Virus record (IMG/VR): IMGVR_UViG_3300030116_004138
Coordinates: 1-38,638 of that record
Reading direction: 5' to 3' (one strand)
Source: a virus
Length of the DNA stretch: 38,638 nucleotides
Made by a program: the position numbers and the translations under genes. Position 1 is the first letter of the stretch. Each line of letters starts with the position of its first letter. Below the pieces are notes generated by a model, which did no database searches, was not told the origin of the DNA, and worked only from the letters and a program-made list of their open reading frames with translations. Positions 16,384 to 25,268 of the stretch are shown here, one piece after another.

Positions 16384-18878
16384 TAGTTACTTGCAAATGA
16401 AGGTCTTAGTATTTCAGGATCATTGAGTGATGCTTGACCATATCCGTACTTAACAGCACGTTTGATAATAGAAGGGTAGTAGTTTTTATTTTCATCAGTA
16501 GCGCCAACTCCGTATTTTTGCACTGTTCCTGGTCCAGCATTGTATGCATAGATAGCAGTCCGCAGATCAAAGTTATAACTATCCATTAGATGCCGCAGAT
16601 AACGTGCTGCACCATCAATAGCTGAATCAGTGTTCAATGGGTCTACACCCATCTGTCTAGCAGTACCAGGCATGAACTGTGCAATACCAATTGCTCCAGC
16701 ACTACTAAGTGTTTTACCAGTAATTACATCAACACGGAACCCGCTTTCTTGTTCTAATAGAGCTGTTAGCAGAGCTGGTGGAATACCATTTGCATCTGCT
16801 GCTTCTTTAATTTTTGAACCAAAACCACCGGGTACATTAGCAGGATTAAACTCTCTAGTTTCAGCAAATCCACGGATGGATCGTTCAGGAGTTTGATGCT
16901 TATACAACAAAGCCCTAGCTTGTGGAGAAAGGTTATTATCTACATATTGCAATGAGGGTGGTTCTGGCATTGGAGGTAAATCCATTGCTTTCCTTGCTCG
17001 TTTAATAACTTCTAAAGGTGTATATCCAGTCTGGCTAGCAACGTAATTAATAATGCCAGGCATCTTAAATCCGTTTCTAGCAATATCTTTATCCATCTGT
17101 TCAAACTCAGCCCTAGTTAAAATCGCACCTGGTGAATCAAGAATGCGTTCACCCATGGTTTGAAGTAAGTAAGTAGTATTAGTTTGACGGCTGCGTGCAG
17201 AAATTTTGTTTTCTTGTGAAGCTAGTTCCTGCTGACCAGAAATGTAGTTAGAGAACTTACCGTCTCTAGTATTGAAGTTATAGATACTAGTAGACCCTGG
17301 GTTCTGTGCATCGTTATAGAGCTGCACTGTTTCGGCTTGTGCCTGATTAGCAATTTGATCAGGGTTAGCATCAGGTCCTGCGCTGTTAATAAGTTCAGCA
17401 ACACGGCGATCATATTCACCCTGCAGATTGCCAATGATATTGACACTAGCCTGACCACGTACACCATCAGGTGTAGCCTTCAGACCCGGTGTTGCCTTAA
17501 CAAGTTCTTCAAGAGCCTTGTGGTGAGTTTTTGTTTTACCAGATCTCATAGAAGCTTGATCAGTTGCAAGCTTCAGCCACTTTTGACGAATCTTTAAGCT
17601 AGGAATCCTCATAACGGCTTCAGGTGTCAGCTGACCAGAGAGGTAGAGATTCTCAAACATTGCATCAGTTTCACGCTCGACACGCGCAGAAGCAGTGTCT
17701 TTAAGAAGTGCGCTTAGACGTGGATCTTCTTGACCAGTAGTCTGACGAATTTGCGATTGCATGGCTTCAATGTCAGCCTTAGTAGGTGTCAGACCATCTG
17801 TAACCTTTGCGATGTATTCATCAACCATCACTTTGGTTTCTTCAAGCCTATTTTTACGTCTTGCTTCGTTGTTAGCGCGCTCTTCAGCAGCTTGCTCTTG
17901 CTTAAGGTTTTCAAAGTCCGTAGGCTTCATTTCACCGTAGGTCTTACCACCCATACCTGGCATCTTTTGAGCTTCAATAGCATCAAGATCATCAATGCTT
18001 AACCTGCCAGCATCCATCATCTTTTTAAGATGACCGACGGCTTTTTCAAACCCACGCTTTCTACCTAATACCTGACCATTCTCGTCATAAGTTACAGAAA
18101 GCGATCCTACAAAACTTGCAAAATCTTTTTCGTTTTCAAACAAAGCAGTGATCTCTGCAACTTCTACGTAGTTGTCGTTTTGAAGGTCTAATGCAGCACC
18201 CTCTTTCATCAACTTGGCATGAGTTTTCATCGTGCCTGGATACAGCTCAGAGGCAAGCATGTCATCACCAAAGCCGTTCAACTCAAAGGTTTTTACGAAC
18301 TTTTCACGAGCCGTCTCAATAGCTGCAGCACGGGATGCCTGATCTGTAATTTCTACACCTTGAAGCTGTTTAGGCAGCCAAGATTCATAAAACTGGTTAG
18401 CTAAAGCAAGTTGAATTTTTGCAGTACGAATTGCACGCCAACCCGACAAGTCCCGAATTTGTGAGGCAACCTCGTGATTCCCTGTCTGCTCATATGCTTT
18501 AGCACCAAGTGCTTCAGTTTCTTTATTTAACTCACGGACCTCTTCAATCTTAGAGTTAAACAAAGAGTCAACATATGCTTCTGGATTTCTCAGGTATTTC
18601 TGATACTCCTCGGCTTTGATTTTAGCTGTTTCTTTTTCTCGATACTCAAGCTCACGTTCCTCAAGGAACTTACCAAGCTTGTCACTGATCTGTGAAATAC
18701 TTTGAAAAGATTTGGCTAATTTATCAGCACGACTCTTGTCACGGGTATAAAGATCTTGAGCATTTTGTTGTTCAGACCTACGTAATGCTTCTAAGTTTCT
18801 ATTAATATAAGGGGTGACGTCAGGGACATCAACAGGGGCGAAACCCTCTTCTTTTACAAATGATTGATATTGTGCCAT
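16383..18878 (-). CDS. Internal virion protein C (gp15-like) with lytic transglycosylase
   Basis: 831 aa from ATG at 18878, just after the gp14 stop; a TTG four codons upstream overlaps that gene and is less likely. Residues about 1-650 are helical and charged, as in gp15 ejection proteins. Residues about 686-806 are an SLT (soluble lytic transglycosylase) domain: catalytic Glu at about 711 in LLEQESGF, then GAIGIAQFMPGTARQMG, and AIYAYNAGPGTVQKYG. The enzyme cuts peptidoglycan locally so that the DNA channel can cross the wall. In T7 this domain is on gp16; here it is fused to the gp15 C-terminus. It may double as the only muralytic enzyme seen in the window. Confidence 0.9.
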   Translation of the reverse strand: MAQYQSFVKEEGFAPVDVPDVTPYINRNLEALRRSEQQNAQDLYTRDKSRADKLAKSFQSISQISDKLGKFLEERELEYREKETAKIKAEEYQKYLRNPEAYVDSLFNSKIEEVRELNKETEALGAKAYEQTGNHEVASQIRDLSGWRAIRTAKIQLALANQFYESWLPKQLQGVEITDQASRAAAIETAREKFVKTFELNGFGDDMLASELYPGTMKTHAKLMKEGAALDLQNDNYVEVAEITALFENEKDFASFVGSLSVTYDENGQVLGRKRGFEKAVGHLKKMMDAGRLSIDDLDAIEAQKMPGMGGKTYGEMKPTDFENLKQEQAAEERANNEARRKNRLEETKVMVDEYIAKVTDGLTPTKADIEAMQSQIRQTTGQEDPRLSALLKDTASARVERETDAMFENLYLSGQLTPEAVMRIPSLKIRQKWLKLATDQASMRSGKTKTHHKALEELVKATPGLKATPDGVRGQASVNIIGNLQGEYDRRVAELINSAGPDANPDQIANQAQAETVQLYNDAQNPGSTSIYNFNTRDGKFSNYISGQQELASQENKISARSRQTNTTYLLQTMGERILDSPGAILTRAEFEQMDKDIARNGFKMPGIINYVASQTGYTPLEVIKRARKAMDLPPMPEPPSLQYVDNNLSPQARALLYKHQTPERSIRGFAETREFNPANVPGGFGSKIKEAADANGIPPALLTALLEQESGFRVDVITGKTLSSAGAIGIAQFMPGTARQMGVDPLNTDSAIDGAARYLRHLMDSYNFDLRTAIYAYNAGPGTVQKYGVGATDENKNYYPSIIKRAVKYGYGQASLNDPEILRPSFASN

Positions 18879-18880
18879 TG

Positions 18881-19513
18881 TTAACCCCAAACGTTCATTT
18901 TTTTACCTTGGTTATAAGTATCAACACCGCCACCAATCAATGTTCCAGCTGCACCCAATAATGCTCCAGTCATGTCCATATCAGGTTTAACTGGCGGTAG
19001 CCCAGGTATAGGTTGGAATTGAACAGGAGCAAGTGTTTTACGATTAGCTGCCTTAAGTCTGTTTCTGATGTTGGCAACATCGTTCCGATAAGAGTCTGCA
19101 CCCCTAACAAGGTTTGAAGCAATCAAAGCCTGTGATCTACCAAATTCAGCCATACCTCTTGCAGCTAGTCGGTCAGCTGTTCTACCAGTTCCAAAGTAAT
19201 TACCTTTTTCTGCAAGCTTGATAAAGTCATTCTGCAAGGACACAGACGCTTGATCATATAGCGCATTAAGTTGTTGTTGCTCTGCACCATAACCACGACT
19301 TGCAGCAAGGAAGTTTTCATCCAGTTGCTCTTCAGCACGGGTTGCATTGGTTGCATATTCAGCTCTTGATCTATCCCATTCAATTTCACGAATGGCGAGC
19401 TGACGTTTGTAGTTATTAGCTTTAGCCCTATTTTCAGCAGAGGCTCCTGCCAGTTGTCCACCTGCACTAGCTGCAGCTGAGACCCCTGTTAGTATTGTTG
19501 TCGGTTCGCACAC
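18881..19513 (-). CDS. Internal virion protein B (T7 gp14-like)
   Basis: About 210 aa. Begins (M)CEPTTILTGVSAAASAGGQ, similar to T7 gp14, which starts MCWMAAIPIAIS. I therefore prefer the GTG start at 19513 over a TTG four codons upstream. A short hydrophobic N-terminus is followed by a long Ala/Gln/Arg-rich helical region (QLAIREIEWDRSRAEYATN) and a Gly/Pro-rich tail with GALLGAAGTLIGGG. gp14 forms the outer-membrane part of the ejection channel. The gene overlaps the end of the gp13-like gene by 47 bases. Confidence 0.82.
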   Translation of the reverse strand: MCEPTTILTGVSAAASAGGQLAGASAENRAKANNYKRQLAIREIEWDRSRAEYATNATRAEEQLDENFLAASRGYGAEQQQLNALYDQASVSLQNDFIKLAEKGNYFGTGRTADRLAARGMAEFGRSQALIASNLVRGADSYRNDVANIRNRLKAANRKTLAPVQFQPIPGLPPVKPDMDMTGALLGAAGTLIGGGVDTYNQGKKMNVWG

Positions 19514-19964
19514 GGCAAAATTCAATAAAGGTTACATTGTTTGGTCCGTATTGCACTTCTCGCAAAAACTTAAAACCAAGGAATTTAAGAAGCTTTAGAT
19601 GGACCGTGTTGCGCTTATCGCAAATGTTCCACAGCATCTTTTCTTGTCTACTGTCAATAAATCTTTTACACTTACGTGCAAACGACTTCGGATACTTATG
19701 TATCTCAGGAGTGCATAGCATCCAGATCCCGTTCTCGGGACCAATACCAAAAGCTGCTCCCCATTTGTTGTCTGGAGTCAGCCAAGCCCCTGAGTAGCCG
19801 CTGTGAGCCCCTAGAAGCAGGGAGTAGTACGGGTTGTGACCATGACCCTCCCTGACTTCTCTAAGGTCCTCTGGACGCAAATTAGAGGCTATTTCAACAG
19901 CAATTTCTTTAGTGAGTGGATAGATGTACTTAGACACGCTTGTAGTAACTTGGGTTGTAGTCAC
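19467..19964 (-). CDS. Internal virion protein A (T7 gp13-like)
   Basis: 165 aa, the size and place of T7 gp13. The segment FARKCKRFIDSRQEKMLWNICDKRNTVHLKLLKFLGFKFLREVQYG parallels the gp13 end (rigid helix, then HIRFLKTIGAVFHEE) and has the look of a degenerate GNAT acetyltransferase fold. In T7 gp13 is needed for assembly of the internal core. It overlaps the tail tube B gene by 35 bases at its start and the gp14-like gene at its end. Confidence 0.82.
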   Translation of the reverse strand: MTTTQVTTSVSKYIYPLTKEIAVEIASNLRPEDLREVREGHGHNPYYSLLLGAHSGYSGAWLTPDNKWGAAFGIGPENGIWMLCTPEIHKYPKSFARKCKRFIDSRQEKMLWNICDKRNTVHLKLLKFLGFKFLREVQYGPNNVTFIEFCRVRTDNNTNRGLSCS

Positions 19965-22749
19965 CCTCCCAAGTCAAAGAAGTAAGTGTTGCTGGGAGTG
20001 GAGAAGTAGATTTGACTGATAAGGTAAAGTTATCACTCTTTTCGTAAACCGGTACATATGCTGCATAAGTATCTTCAATGCGAACATCACCAGCTTGATA
20101 ACTATCAAAGGTTGTAGATGAAAACTGTTGAGAGAAGTTCGGTTTGCCAACACGGGTTAGCTCAGTCTCATATACACCAATACGGCTGAAGATTAGATTG
20201 ACGCGGTGGACAGTTAAGGAACCACGCTGCTCATTGACAGTTACATTCCCAGCCTTTGTCTGTACAAAGAACCTAGGTAGGTCAACCTGCATCGTGTAGT
20301 CATAACCAAAGTTAAGCTCAATATTGTTCCATTTACCAGGAACAGTGACATCAGTACCAGAATTAGGTACATCAATTCCAGTGATAATTGTTCCATCTGT
20401 ACCTCCTTTAACAGCCGTTAGGCTAGGTTTTTTGTCATCAATGTCAGCCAGCCAACTAAGAGTAAAGGTTGTTTTATTTGTTGACGAGTCATAAGTACCA
20501 CCAGTGGCTGGTGAGTAGTTATCAAGATGCACTAAGTACGTATCATCATTTTCAGTAAAGCCAAGTGCATCATCACGTATCAAATCAATCTTCTGCAAGA
20601 AGTCTTGATCGTCTACAAAAAAGTAGGTGTCATCAGTTACACAGTGATACTTGATAGCTCTTGTGTGCTTCCATCTGAACCATGCAGATTGCAGCTGACG
20701 TTCAACAGTACCGAAATACTTATACCCAAAGACTTCGTTGCTATCCCTTTTACCAAGGAAAACAAAGCTGTTCTCACGAGAGTTGGCGATAAGGTCTAGA
20801 TCGTTATTAAGCTTACGGGATATCACCTTGCTTAACTCAACAACCTGTGGCTCTCCTTCACGAGCTACATTTGCCATAGCAAAGAAGCGTGAGAATGCAC
20901 CTGCGTTGTCTACAAAACCAGCAATCGTACCCATTGAAATGGGTACCATCTTTGCGTTGTAGTTATAAGTAGCAATGCTGGCTAACTTAGCTGACTCAGG
21001 TTGAAGAATGTCACTGTCAGTTGCAAGCAAGAACTGTTGGTTCTTAGCAAAGACAATCAGACCAGTGTTCTGTTCTAGACCATCAAACAATTCAGATGGG
21101 TAGGTAGAGCTACATGAGATGTCAATAGGATCATCAGCAGCAACAGTGAGTGCTGTTTTAACAAAGAAGTTACCGAGAGCTCCGGGACGTGAAAGTACGA
21201 CATTGTCACCGCTGAGGAAGACAAGGCGATTCCTAAAGAACAGGACCTTATTGATTTTTGCACCTACAAAGCTGGGATCCGGGTTAGTGTTTTCATCACC
21301 AACTTCTCGATCTTTGTAATCAAAGTGCTTTACTTTAAACTCACCATTTGCCGTACGTTGAATAACAACCGGCATAGTGGTTTCCTTTAACTTCTTTTTA
21401 ATACCAGGCTGTGCACATTCAGACCAACTACCAGGTCCATCTACTCCTTGATCACCTTCAAACTTTAGGTAGTAATCATCTTCATTAGAAGAAGTATTTG
21501 CCACCTTTAGAATGTAACCATTCTTGGATTGAAAAGGCAGATTCGTTACATCATTTGTTGAAGAGGTGACAACAGTTAGGAGGTCAGTGTTAGGTGTAGT
21601 AACAGTAAAGTTTTGAGCGACAACATTTTCATCGTTATGGTCACCGCTATAGAGGTAAAGTCCGTTGCCAATGATTTCGGAGTTAATGTTGGCTGGCAAA
21701 TCAGCTTGAATACCACCCAATATAGTGTCAACACTTACTGAAGTCTGTTGGTCAAATGGAGTAGGTGCTGGACGTATTGCACCTAAAGAAGCTTTGATAG
21801 TTGATGTTTCAGCGTCATCTACAGTAATTGTATAGGACTTGCCTGACAAAGTAACACTAACAGTGTCATCAGCTTGCCATCCTTCACCACCATGTAGGAG
21901 GTCTAATTCAGCTTTATATTTGCATGTGTAGTCTTCAGCCCCGTCTTGTAAATCTTTACCGGCCTTAGGTCCTTGCTGACCAGTAACAGTAAGCCTGAAT
22001 ATAAGATTTGTCTTGTTGCTGCCGGAGTTAACTGAATATACTTTCGTGCCAATAAGCGGACAGTGTCCTTTGTCACCACTATATGTATCATACCCCTCAC
22101 CAGCGGGGCTTGTGCTAATACGGGTAGCACTGCTAATTGTAGTGGTATTTGTATTGTCTGGATCGTGAATGTTTAATGCATACTGACGTCCATTAACAAC
22201 CTGTTTAACTTCAACAAAAGCAACGTAGGGGTGGGGATTCTCTGCTGTTTTGTGAGCAGAGGTTGGGTGCATTTCTACAGTTGTCTTGCGGTTGCAAACA
22301 AACGTAGAGTCATTAATGGTCGTGAATTGAAGGTCACCAGTATCAGGGTTGCCATCAGACAAGTAAGCTTTTAAGTCAGTCTCTTGGTTGGTTTCGTACG
22401 TAACATCGATTGCTTCTCCACTTTCACAGCTCCACATATTGACACTGCCATCAGACTGTACTTGGCCGATGTAACTGCCTTCAGTTTCGTCACGGTAGTA
22501 ATGAAACCAATGCTTAGAGGAAGTGGCTCCCACCAACGGTTCATAGTCAGTACCTGAAACCAGCTGGTTATTACTATCGTAAACTTTAGGTGCGCCAACT
22601 CTTTTAGAACCAGGTCTTTTATACAGACCTCTGGTTAGGTCTGGGATGCAGTTAACAGCATCTCGTACTTGACCCTGACCTTTGTATTGATCCGGAGCTT
22701 CGTTAATGCCACCGAAGAAGTCAGGGATTCTCTGTGTAATTGCAGTCAT
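19930..22749 (-). CDS. Tail tubular protein B (T7 gp12-like)
   Basis: 939 aa, at the gp12 position directly after tail tube A (start and stop overlap at 22749). The opening (ITQRIPDFFGGINEAPDQYKGQGQVRDAVNCIPDLTRGLYKRPGSKRVG) is the diagnostic gp12 N-terminus. Later segments NKVLFFRNRLVFLSGDNVVLSRPG and GLIVFAKNQQFLLATDSD belong to the nozzle beta-propeller. The protein forms the hexameric tail nozzle. It is longer than T7 gp12 (794 aa) because of extra beta-rich insertions between residues about 180 and 430. Confidence 0.92.
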   Translation of the reverse strand: MTAITQRIPDFFGGINEAPDQYKGQGQVRDAVNCIPDLTRGLYKRPGSKRVGAPKVYDSNNQLVSGTDYEPLVGATSSKHWFHYYRDETEGSYIGQVQSDGSVNMWSCESGEAIDVTYETNQETDLKAYLSDGNPDTGDLQFTTINDSTFVCNRKTTVEMHPTSAHKTAENPHPYVAFVEVKQVVNGRQYALNIHDPDNTNTTTISSATRISTSPAGEGYDTYSGDKGHCPLIGTKVYSVNSGSNKTNLIFRLTVTGQQGPKAGKDLQDGAEDYTCKYKAELDLLHGGEGWQADDTVSVTLSGKSYTITVDDAETSTIKASLGAIRPAPTPFDQQTSVSVDTILGGIQADLPANINSEIIGNGLYLYSGDHNDENVVAQNFTVTTPNTDLLTVVTSSTNDVTNLPFQSKNGYILKVANTSSNEDDYYLKFEGDQGVDGPGSWSECAQPGIKKKLKETTMPVVIQRTANGEFKVKHFDYKDREVGDENTNPDPSFVGAKINKVLFFRNRLVFLSGDNVVLSRPGALGNFFVKTALTVAADDPIDISCSSTYPSELFDGLEQNTGLIVFAKNQQFLLATDSDILQPESAKLASIATYNYNAKMVPISMGTIAGFVDNAGAFSRFFAMANVAREGEPQVVELSKVISRKLNNDLDLIANSRENSFVFLGKRDSNEVFGYKYFGTVERQLQSAWFRWKHTRAIKYHCVTDDTYFFVDDQDFLQKIDLIRDDALGFTENDDTYLVHLDNYSPATGGTYDSSTNKTTFTLSWLADIDDKKPSLTAVKGGTDGTIITGIDVPNSGTDVTVPGKWNNIELNFGYDYTMQVDLPRFFVQTKAGNVTVNEQRGSLTVHRVNLIFSRIGVYETELTRVGKPNFSQQFSSTTFDSYQAGDVRIEDTYAAYVPVYEKSDNFTLSVKSTSPLPATLTSLTWEGDYNPSYYKRV

Positions 22750-23759
22750 TAGCGACGAAGTCCAAGATATGGAAGATATGTTTGATATGAAGTGTCATCA
22801 CCCAGACCCATATAATTATGGTCACCTTGATTACATTCATACTCCATGCAGATAGCCCTTGTATAAGCTTCCTGTTGCTGAAGTAACTGAACCAACGTAG
22901 GGTTAGAAACAAGCTGTGTAGCAGCTCTTACAGAGGCCTTCTGTACGATGTAACGTTTGAATGGTTGAGGCAGATCCTCAAATGGCCAAAGGTAGACAAC
23001 ATCACAACTTACCTTGTCAGTGAATTGGTCACTGTGTTTGATCTTGTCGTACAGGTAACCTCCACGCTTAACTACATTAGTAGTACGTACATGGAAATCA
23101 TCATGTACATCTAGACGTAGTACGTTAGAAGGGATAGGGATCTTGTTACCACTAGGAGAGAACTCAACGTGGGATTCAGTATTGAAGACCCAACCTTCAC
23201 TCTGTACTTCAATGTTTGTTTCCTTAAGAAGTTGCAGAATGAATGCAACCTCTGGATTAGCTAAAGTGTTGTAGGTCTCAACTCTCTTTGTAAATAAGAC
23301 CTTTGCATTGCTGGCAGGTGCTGTACCAAATACAACGTTCCCTGAACTAACTACATAGTCAGTAGCTAGTACACCGTTTACAGTTACAGAGATCTGTGAT
23401 GGTGAGTCATATGAAAAACCAATTGCAAACGTTGTTTTGGTAAATGAAATACTAATTGCTTCCCCATCTCCTGGAGCAGTGTCAAACGTAAGAGTAGTTC
23501 CAGAGATGCTGTAAGCAGTGTTCGCGCTACCTGCAACGGTTACAGTGAGAACATCAGTTGAATGATATCCATCATAAAGAGTAAAAGCTGTAGTTGCATC
23601 ATCACCAGTTGCAGTCTGAGCAACTACATTAAATTCGGTCTCCGCTTGAATCTCCAGGTTTGCACCAAGAGTAGTAACTGGGGATTGACCAATGCTCCCC
23701 AAAATTGAATTTACTGCGGATAGTTCGGTATCGAGATCAATAGTTGTAGGAGCAGGCAT
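22749..23759 (-). CDS. Tail tubular protein A (T7 gp11-like)
   Basis: 336 aa. LDTELSAVNSILGSIGQSPVTTL at the N-terminus and VAFILQLLKETNIEVQSEGWVFNTE in the middle are typical gp11/adaptor motifs. So is the C-terminal LPQPFKRYIVQKASVRAATQLV. T7 gp11 is about 196 aa. The extra length comes from an insertion of about 115 residues (from about 45 to 160) with two beta-rich units containing VTVAGSANTAYS and VTVNGVLATDYV. These resemble each other and may decorate the neck. The gene follows the strong terminator after the capsid gene, so its mRNA comes from read-through or a promoter I cannot see. Confidence 0.9.
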   Translation of the reverse strand: MPAPTTIDLDTELSAVNSILGSIGQSPVTTLGANLEIQAETEFNVVAQTATGDDATTAFTLYDGYHSTDVLTVTVAGSANTAYSISGTTLTFDTAPGDGEAISISFTKTTFAIGFSYDSPSQISVTVNGVLATDYVVSSGNVVFGTAPASNAKVLFTKRVETYNTLANPEVAFILQLLKETNIEVQSEGWVFNTESHVEFSPSGNKIPIPSNVLRLDVHDDFHVRTTNVVKRGGYLYDKIKHSDQFTDKVSCDVVYLWPFEDLPQPFKRYIVQKASVRAATQLVSNPTLVQLLQQQEAYTRAICMEYECNQGDHNYMGLGDDTSYQTYLPYLGLRR

Positions 23760-23765
23760 ATGAAT

Positions 23766-23792
23766 AAAAAAAAGGGACTCCGAAGAGTCCCC
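23766..23792 (-). terminator. Strong rho-independent terminator after the capsid gene
   Basis: On the coding strand GGGACTC, the TTCG tetraloop, GAGTCCC, then eight T. It starts about 20 bases past the capsid stop, a position equivalent to the T7 late terminator T-phi after gene 10. It would enrich capsid mRNA over tail genes. Confidence 0.88.
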
Positions 23793-23813
23793 ATAGAAAA
23801 CATAAAAATAAAA

Positions 23814-24965
23814 TTACCAACCGTCGGTATTTTCTCCAGAATCGCCGGTAGCAGCACCAGCAATAAGCTCAACGCAGGCAGCAGGGTTCAGATAGTCAGC
23901 ACCCATGGCCAGACGTCCAACGATCAGGTCACCCTGATACATCACGGAAGTGTCGTTAGAAGTCACTTGGACCTGAGGACCGATAGCTTCAACACAACCT
24001 GCAGCTTCCTTCTGGAAGATCAGACCGCAGGAATGGTCAAACTTTGCTTCCAAACCGTAGTTGTTACGGGAGCCATAGTCAGTACCATCCACAGCAGTGT
24101 CATCTTCCATGGCATTACCGATAAAATTACCAAGATTGCCAGGAGAGGTTTGGTCAGTAGTACCACCGTAAGCAGTACCAAAGTTGCCAAGGAACGGAAT
24201 GTTCATTGACTTATAAATCTGGATACCAGCAATCTCAATGATGCCTTTACCAGACTGCAGAGCGGTACCCTGCACGTCACGGTTTACAAGACCACCGTCG
24301 CCAACCTTTTGGATCAGTTCGTAGTACTGACGAGGGTTCAGGACAGCCGCACGACCGTCAGTACTGACACCCTTTTCATCCAAAGCAGCCGCTGCATCGT
24401 AGAAAGCTGTGATCAGATTGTCAGCATTATATGCATCTGAAAGGTTTGCAGAAGAACCTACTCGGATTTGAGTACCACCAGGCTCTGCATAGTTAGTAGC
24501 ACTGATGGGGCTAGCAGCACGAGCACCACGGGTAATCGAACGGAAGATCTTCCGGTCATAGGTCTCAGCCAGTGCGTAGCCAATCTTGCGAGAGATCTCA
24601 CCACGCAATTCGTAATGAGCAAGGGTTTCATCGAGCTCATACAGGAACGCAGAGCTGACCAGCAGGTCATCAACCGTGATGGTCTTCTCAGCTACCGGAG
24701 GAGCTTTGTCAGAGTTACCCAGGATCGGAGTACCAGGGGTGTGATAGGAAGCCTTGGTACGACCGGTGTAGATGAACTGAAGAGACCTACCGTTCTTCAG
24801 CGTACGCTTCATGACAAGGTCACGAGCGATAGTGTTATGTTGGAAACCTTTGAAAACCTCACCAGAAAATAGCTTAAGGTAAAGGTCGCGGTCATTTTTA
24901 GGGTTGTTCGCAGTGTCCGCCTCAAAATTTTGGCGGCCTAAACTTACCTGATTGACATTAGTCAT
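23814..24965 (-). CDS. Major capsid protein (T7 gp10-like)
   Basis: 383 aa with the HK97-type capsid layout of T7 gp10: KNDRDLYLKLFSGEVFKGFQHNTIARDLVMKRTLKNGRSLQFIYTGR near the N-terminus, TITVDDLLVSSAFLYELDETLAHYELR in the middle, and GLIFQKEAAGCVEAIGPQVQ near the end. It shows no sign of the T7 10B frameshift product, as translation stops after GDSGENTDGW. A 157-base leader with palindromes precedes it, and a strong terminator follows. Confidence 0.95.
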   Translation of the reverse strand: MTNVNQVSLGRQNFEADTANNPKNDRDLYLKLFSGEVFKGFQHNTIARDLVMKRTLKNGRSLQFIYTGRTKASYHTPGTPILGNSDKAPPVAEKTITVDDLLVSSAFLYELDETLAHYELRGEISRKIGYALAETYDRKIFRSITRGARAASPISATNYAEPGGTQIRVGSSANLSDAYNADNLITAFYDAAAALDEKGVSTDGRAAVLNPRQYYELIQKVGDGGLVNRDVQGTALQSGKGIIEIAGIQIYKSMNIPFLGNFGTAYGGTTDQTSPGNLGNFIGNAMEDDTAVDGTDYGSRNNYGLEAKFDHSCGLIFQKEAAGCVEAIGPQVQVTSNDTSVMYQGDLIVGRLAMGADYLNPAACVELIAGAATGDSGENTDGW

Positions 24966-25122
24966 TGTTAAAAAATAAAAGAAATAAAAATATGAACCGA
25001 ATCAAGATCTTGAAAAAATTTTTGTGGTCTATTCCCACCGTCTAGACGGCTAAGGGTATCCTCCGTAGAGGGCCAAAGCCAATAAGTAAGGAGGGGAATC
25101 GAACCCCTCCCAAGTCACCAGA
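24966..25122 (-). promoter_or_regulatory. Capsid gene leader region
   Basis: The longest gap in the structural block. Reading toward the capsid it holds the tRNA T-arm-like hairpin (listed separately), a small CCTC-TACG-GAGG hairpin, the 12-bp palindrome CCGTCTAGACGG (25038-25049), an A/T-rich segment and a T-rich stretch up to the start codon. No Shine-Dalgarno is visible. A promoter is likely for the most abundant virion protein, but I found no motif repeated elsewhere that would identify the phage RNA polymerase promoter. Confidence 0.45.
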
Positions 25123-25128
25123 TTACTT
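25084..25128 (-). other. tRNA T-arm-like hairpin (acceptor/T minihelix look-alike)
   Basis: On the minus strand GGAGGGG, loop TTCGATT, CCCCTCC: a 7-bp stem whose centre GGGGTTCGATTCCCC is a perfect tRNA T-arm consensus (GGTTCGANTCC). Outside it, TTACTT on the 3' side can pair with AAGTAA (123-128 on the plus scale) across a 12-base bulge, giving an acceptor-plus-T-arm minihelix. There is no D arm, anticodon arm or CCA, so it is not a tRNA gene. It may be a tRNA fragment (attachment-site remnant) or an mRNA-processing or stability element. The stop of the 33-aa ORF lies within it. Confidence 0.5.
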
Positions 25129-25224
25129 CTTATAAGCCACACCGCGATAGCGGAGCGCATCTACACGATAACGCTCAGCACGCCGGCGCTGTGCTTCAAG
25201 GAAACGAATAAGATTGATAGACAT
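25123..25224 (-). CDS. Tiny conserved basic protein
   Basis: 33 aa: begins MSINLIRFLEAQRRRAERYR and ends in RGVAYKK. It is one amphipathic, Arg-rich helix. I recall near-identical mini-proteins in other marine cyanophages near psbA or capsid genes; the function is unknown. The start ATG at 25224 lies 17 bases after a stem-loop (25242-25265). Too short for normal ORF cut-offs, but codons and context support it. Confidence 0.62.
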   Translation of the reverse strand: MSINLIRFLEAQRRRAERYRVDALRYRGVAYKK

Positions 25225-25241
25225 AGTTCGTACAAGATACA

Positions 25242-25265
25242 CCTAAGCCCCGTTCCATGCTTAGG
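25242..25265 (-). promoter_or_regulatory. Stem-loop between two small genes
   Basis: CCTAAGC and GCTTAGG form a perfect 7-bp stem around a 10-base loop. It starts 3 bases after the stop of the 54-aa gene and ends 17 bases before the 33-aa gene start. There is no U-run, so it is more likely an mRNA stabiliser, a processing site or a translational control element than a terminator. Confidence 0.5.
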
Positions 25266-25268
25266 AAG

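Noticed and set aside
25080-25160. Complete tRNA gene near the T-arm-like hairpin
   Set aside because: No D arm, anticodon arm or full acceptor stem can be formed; upstream bases encode the 33-aa ORF.
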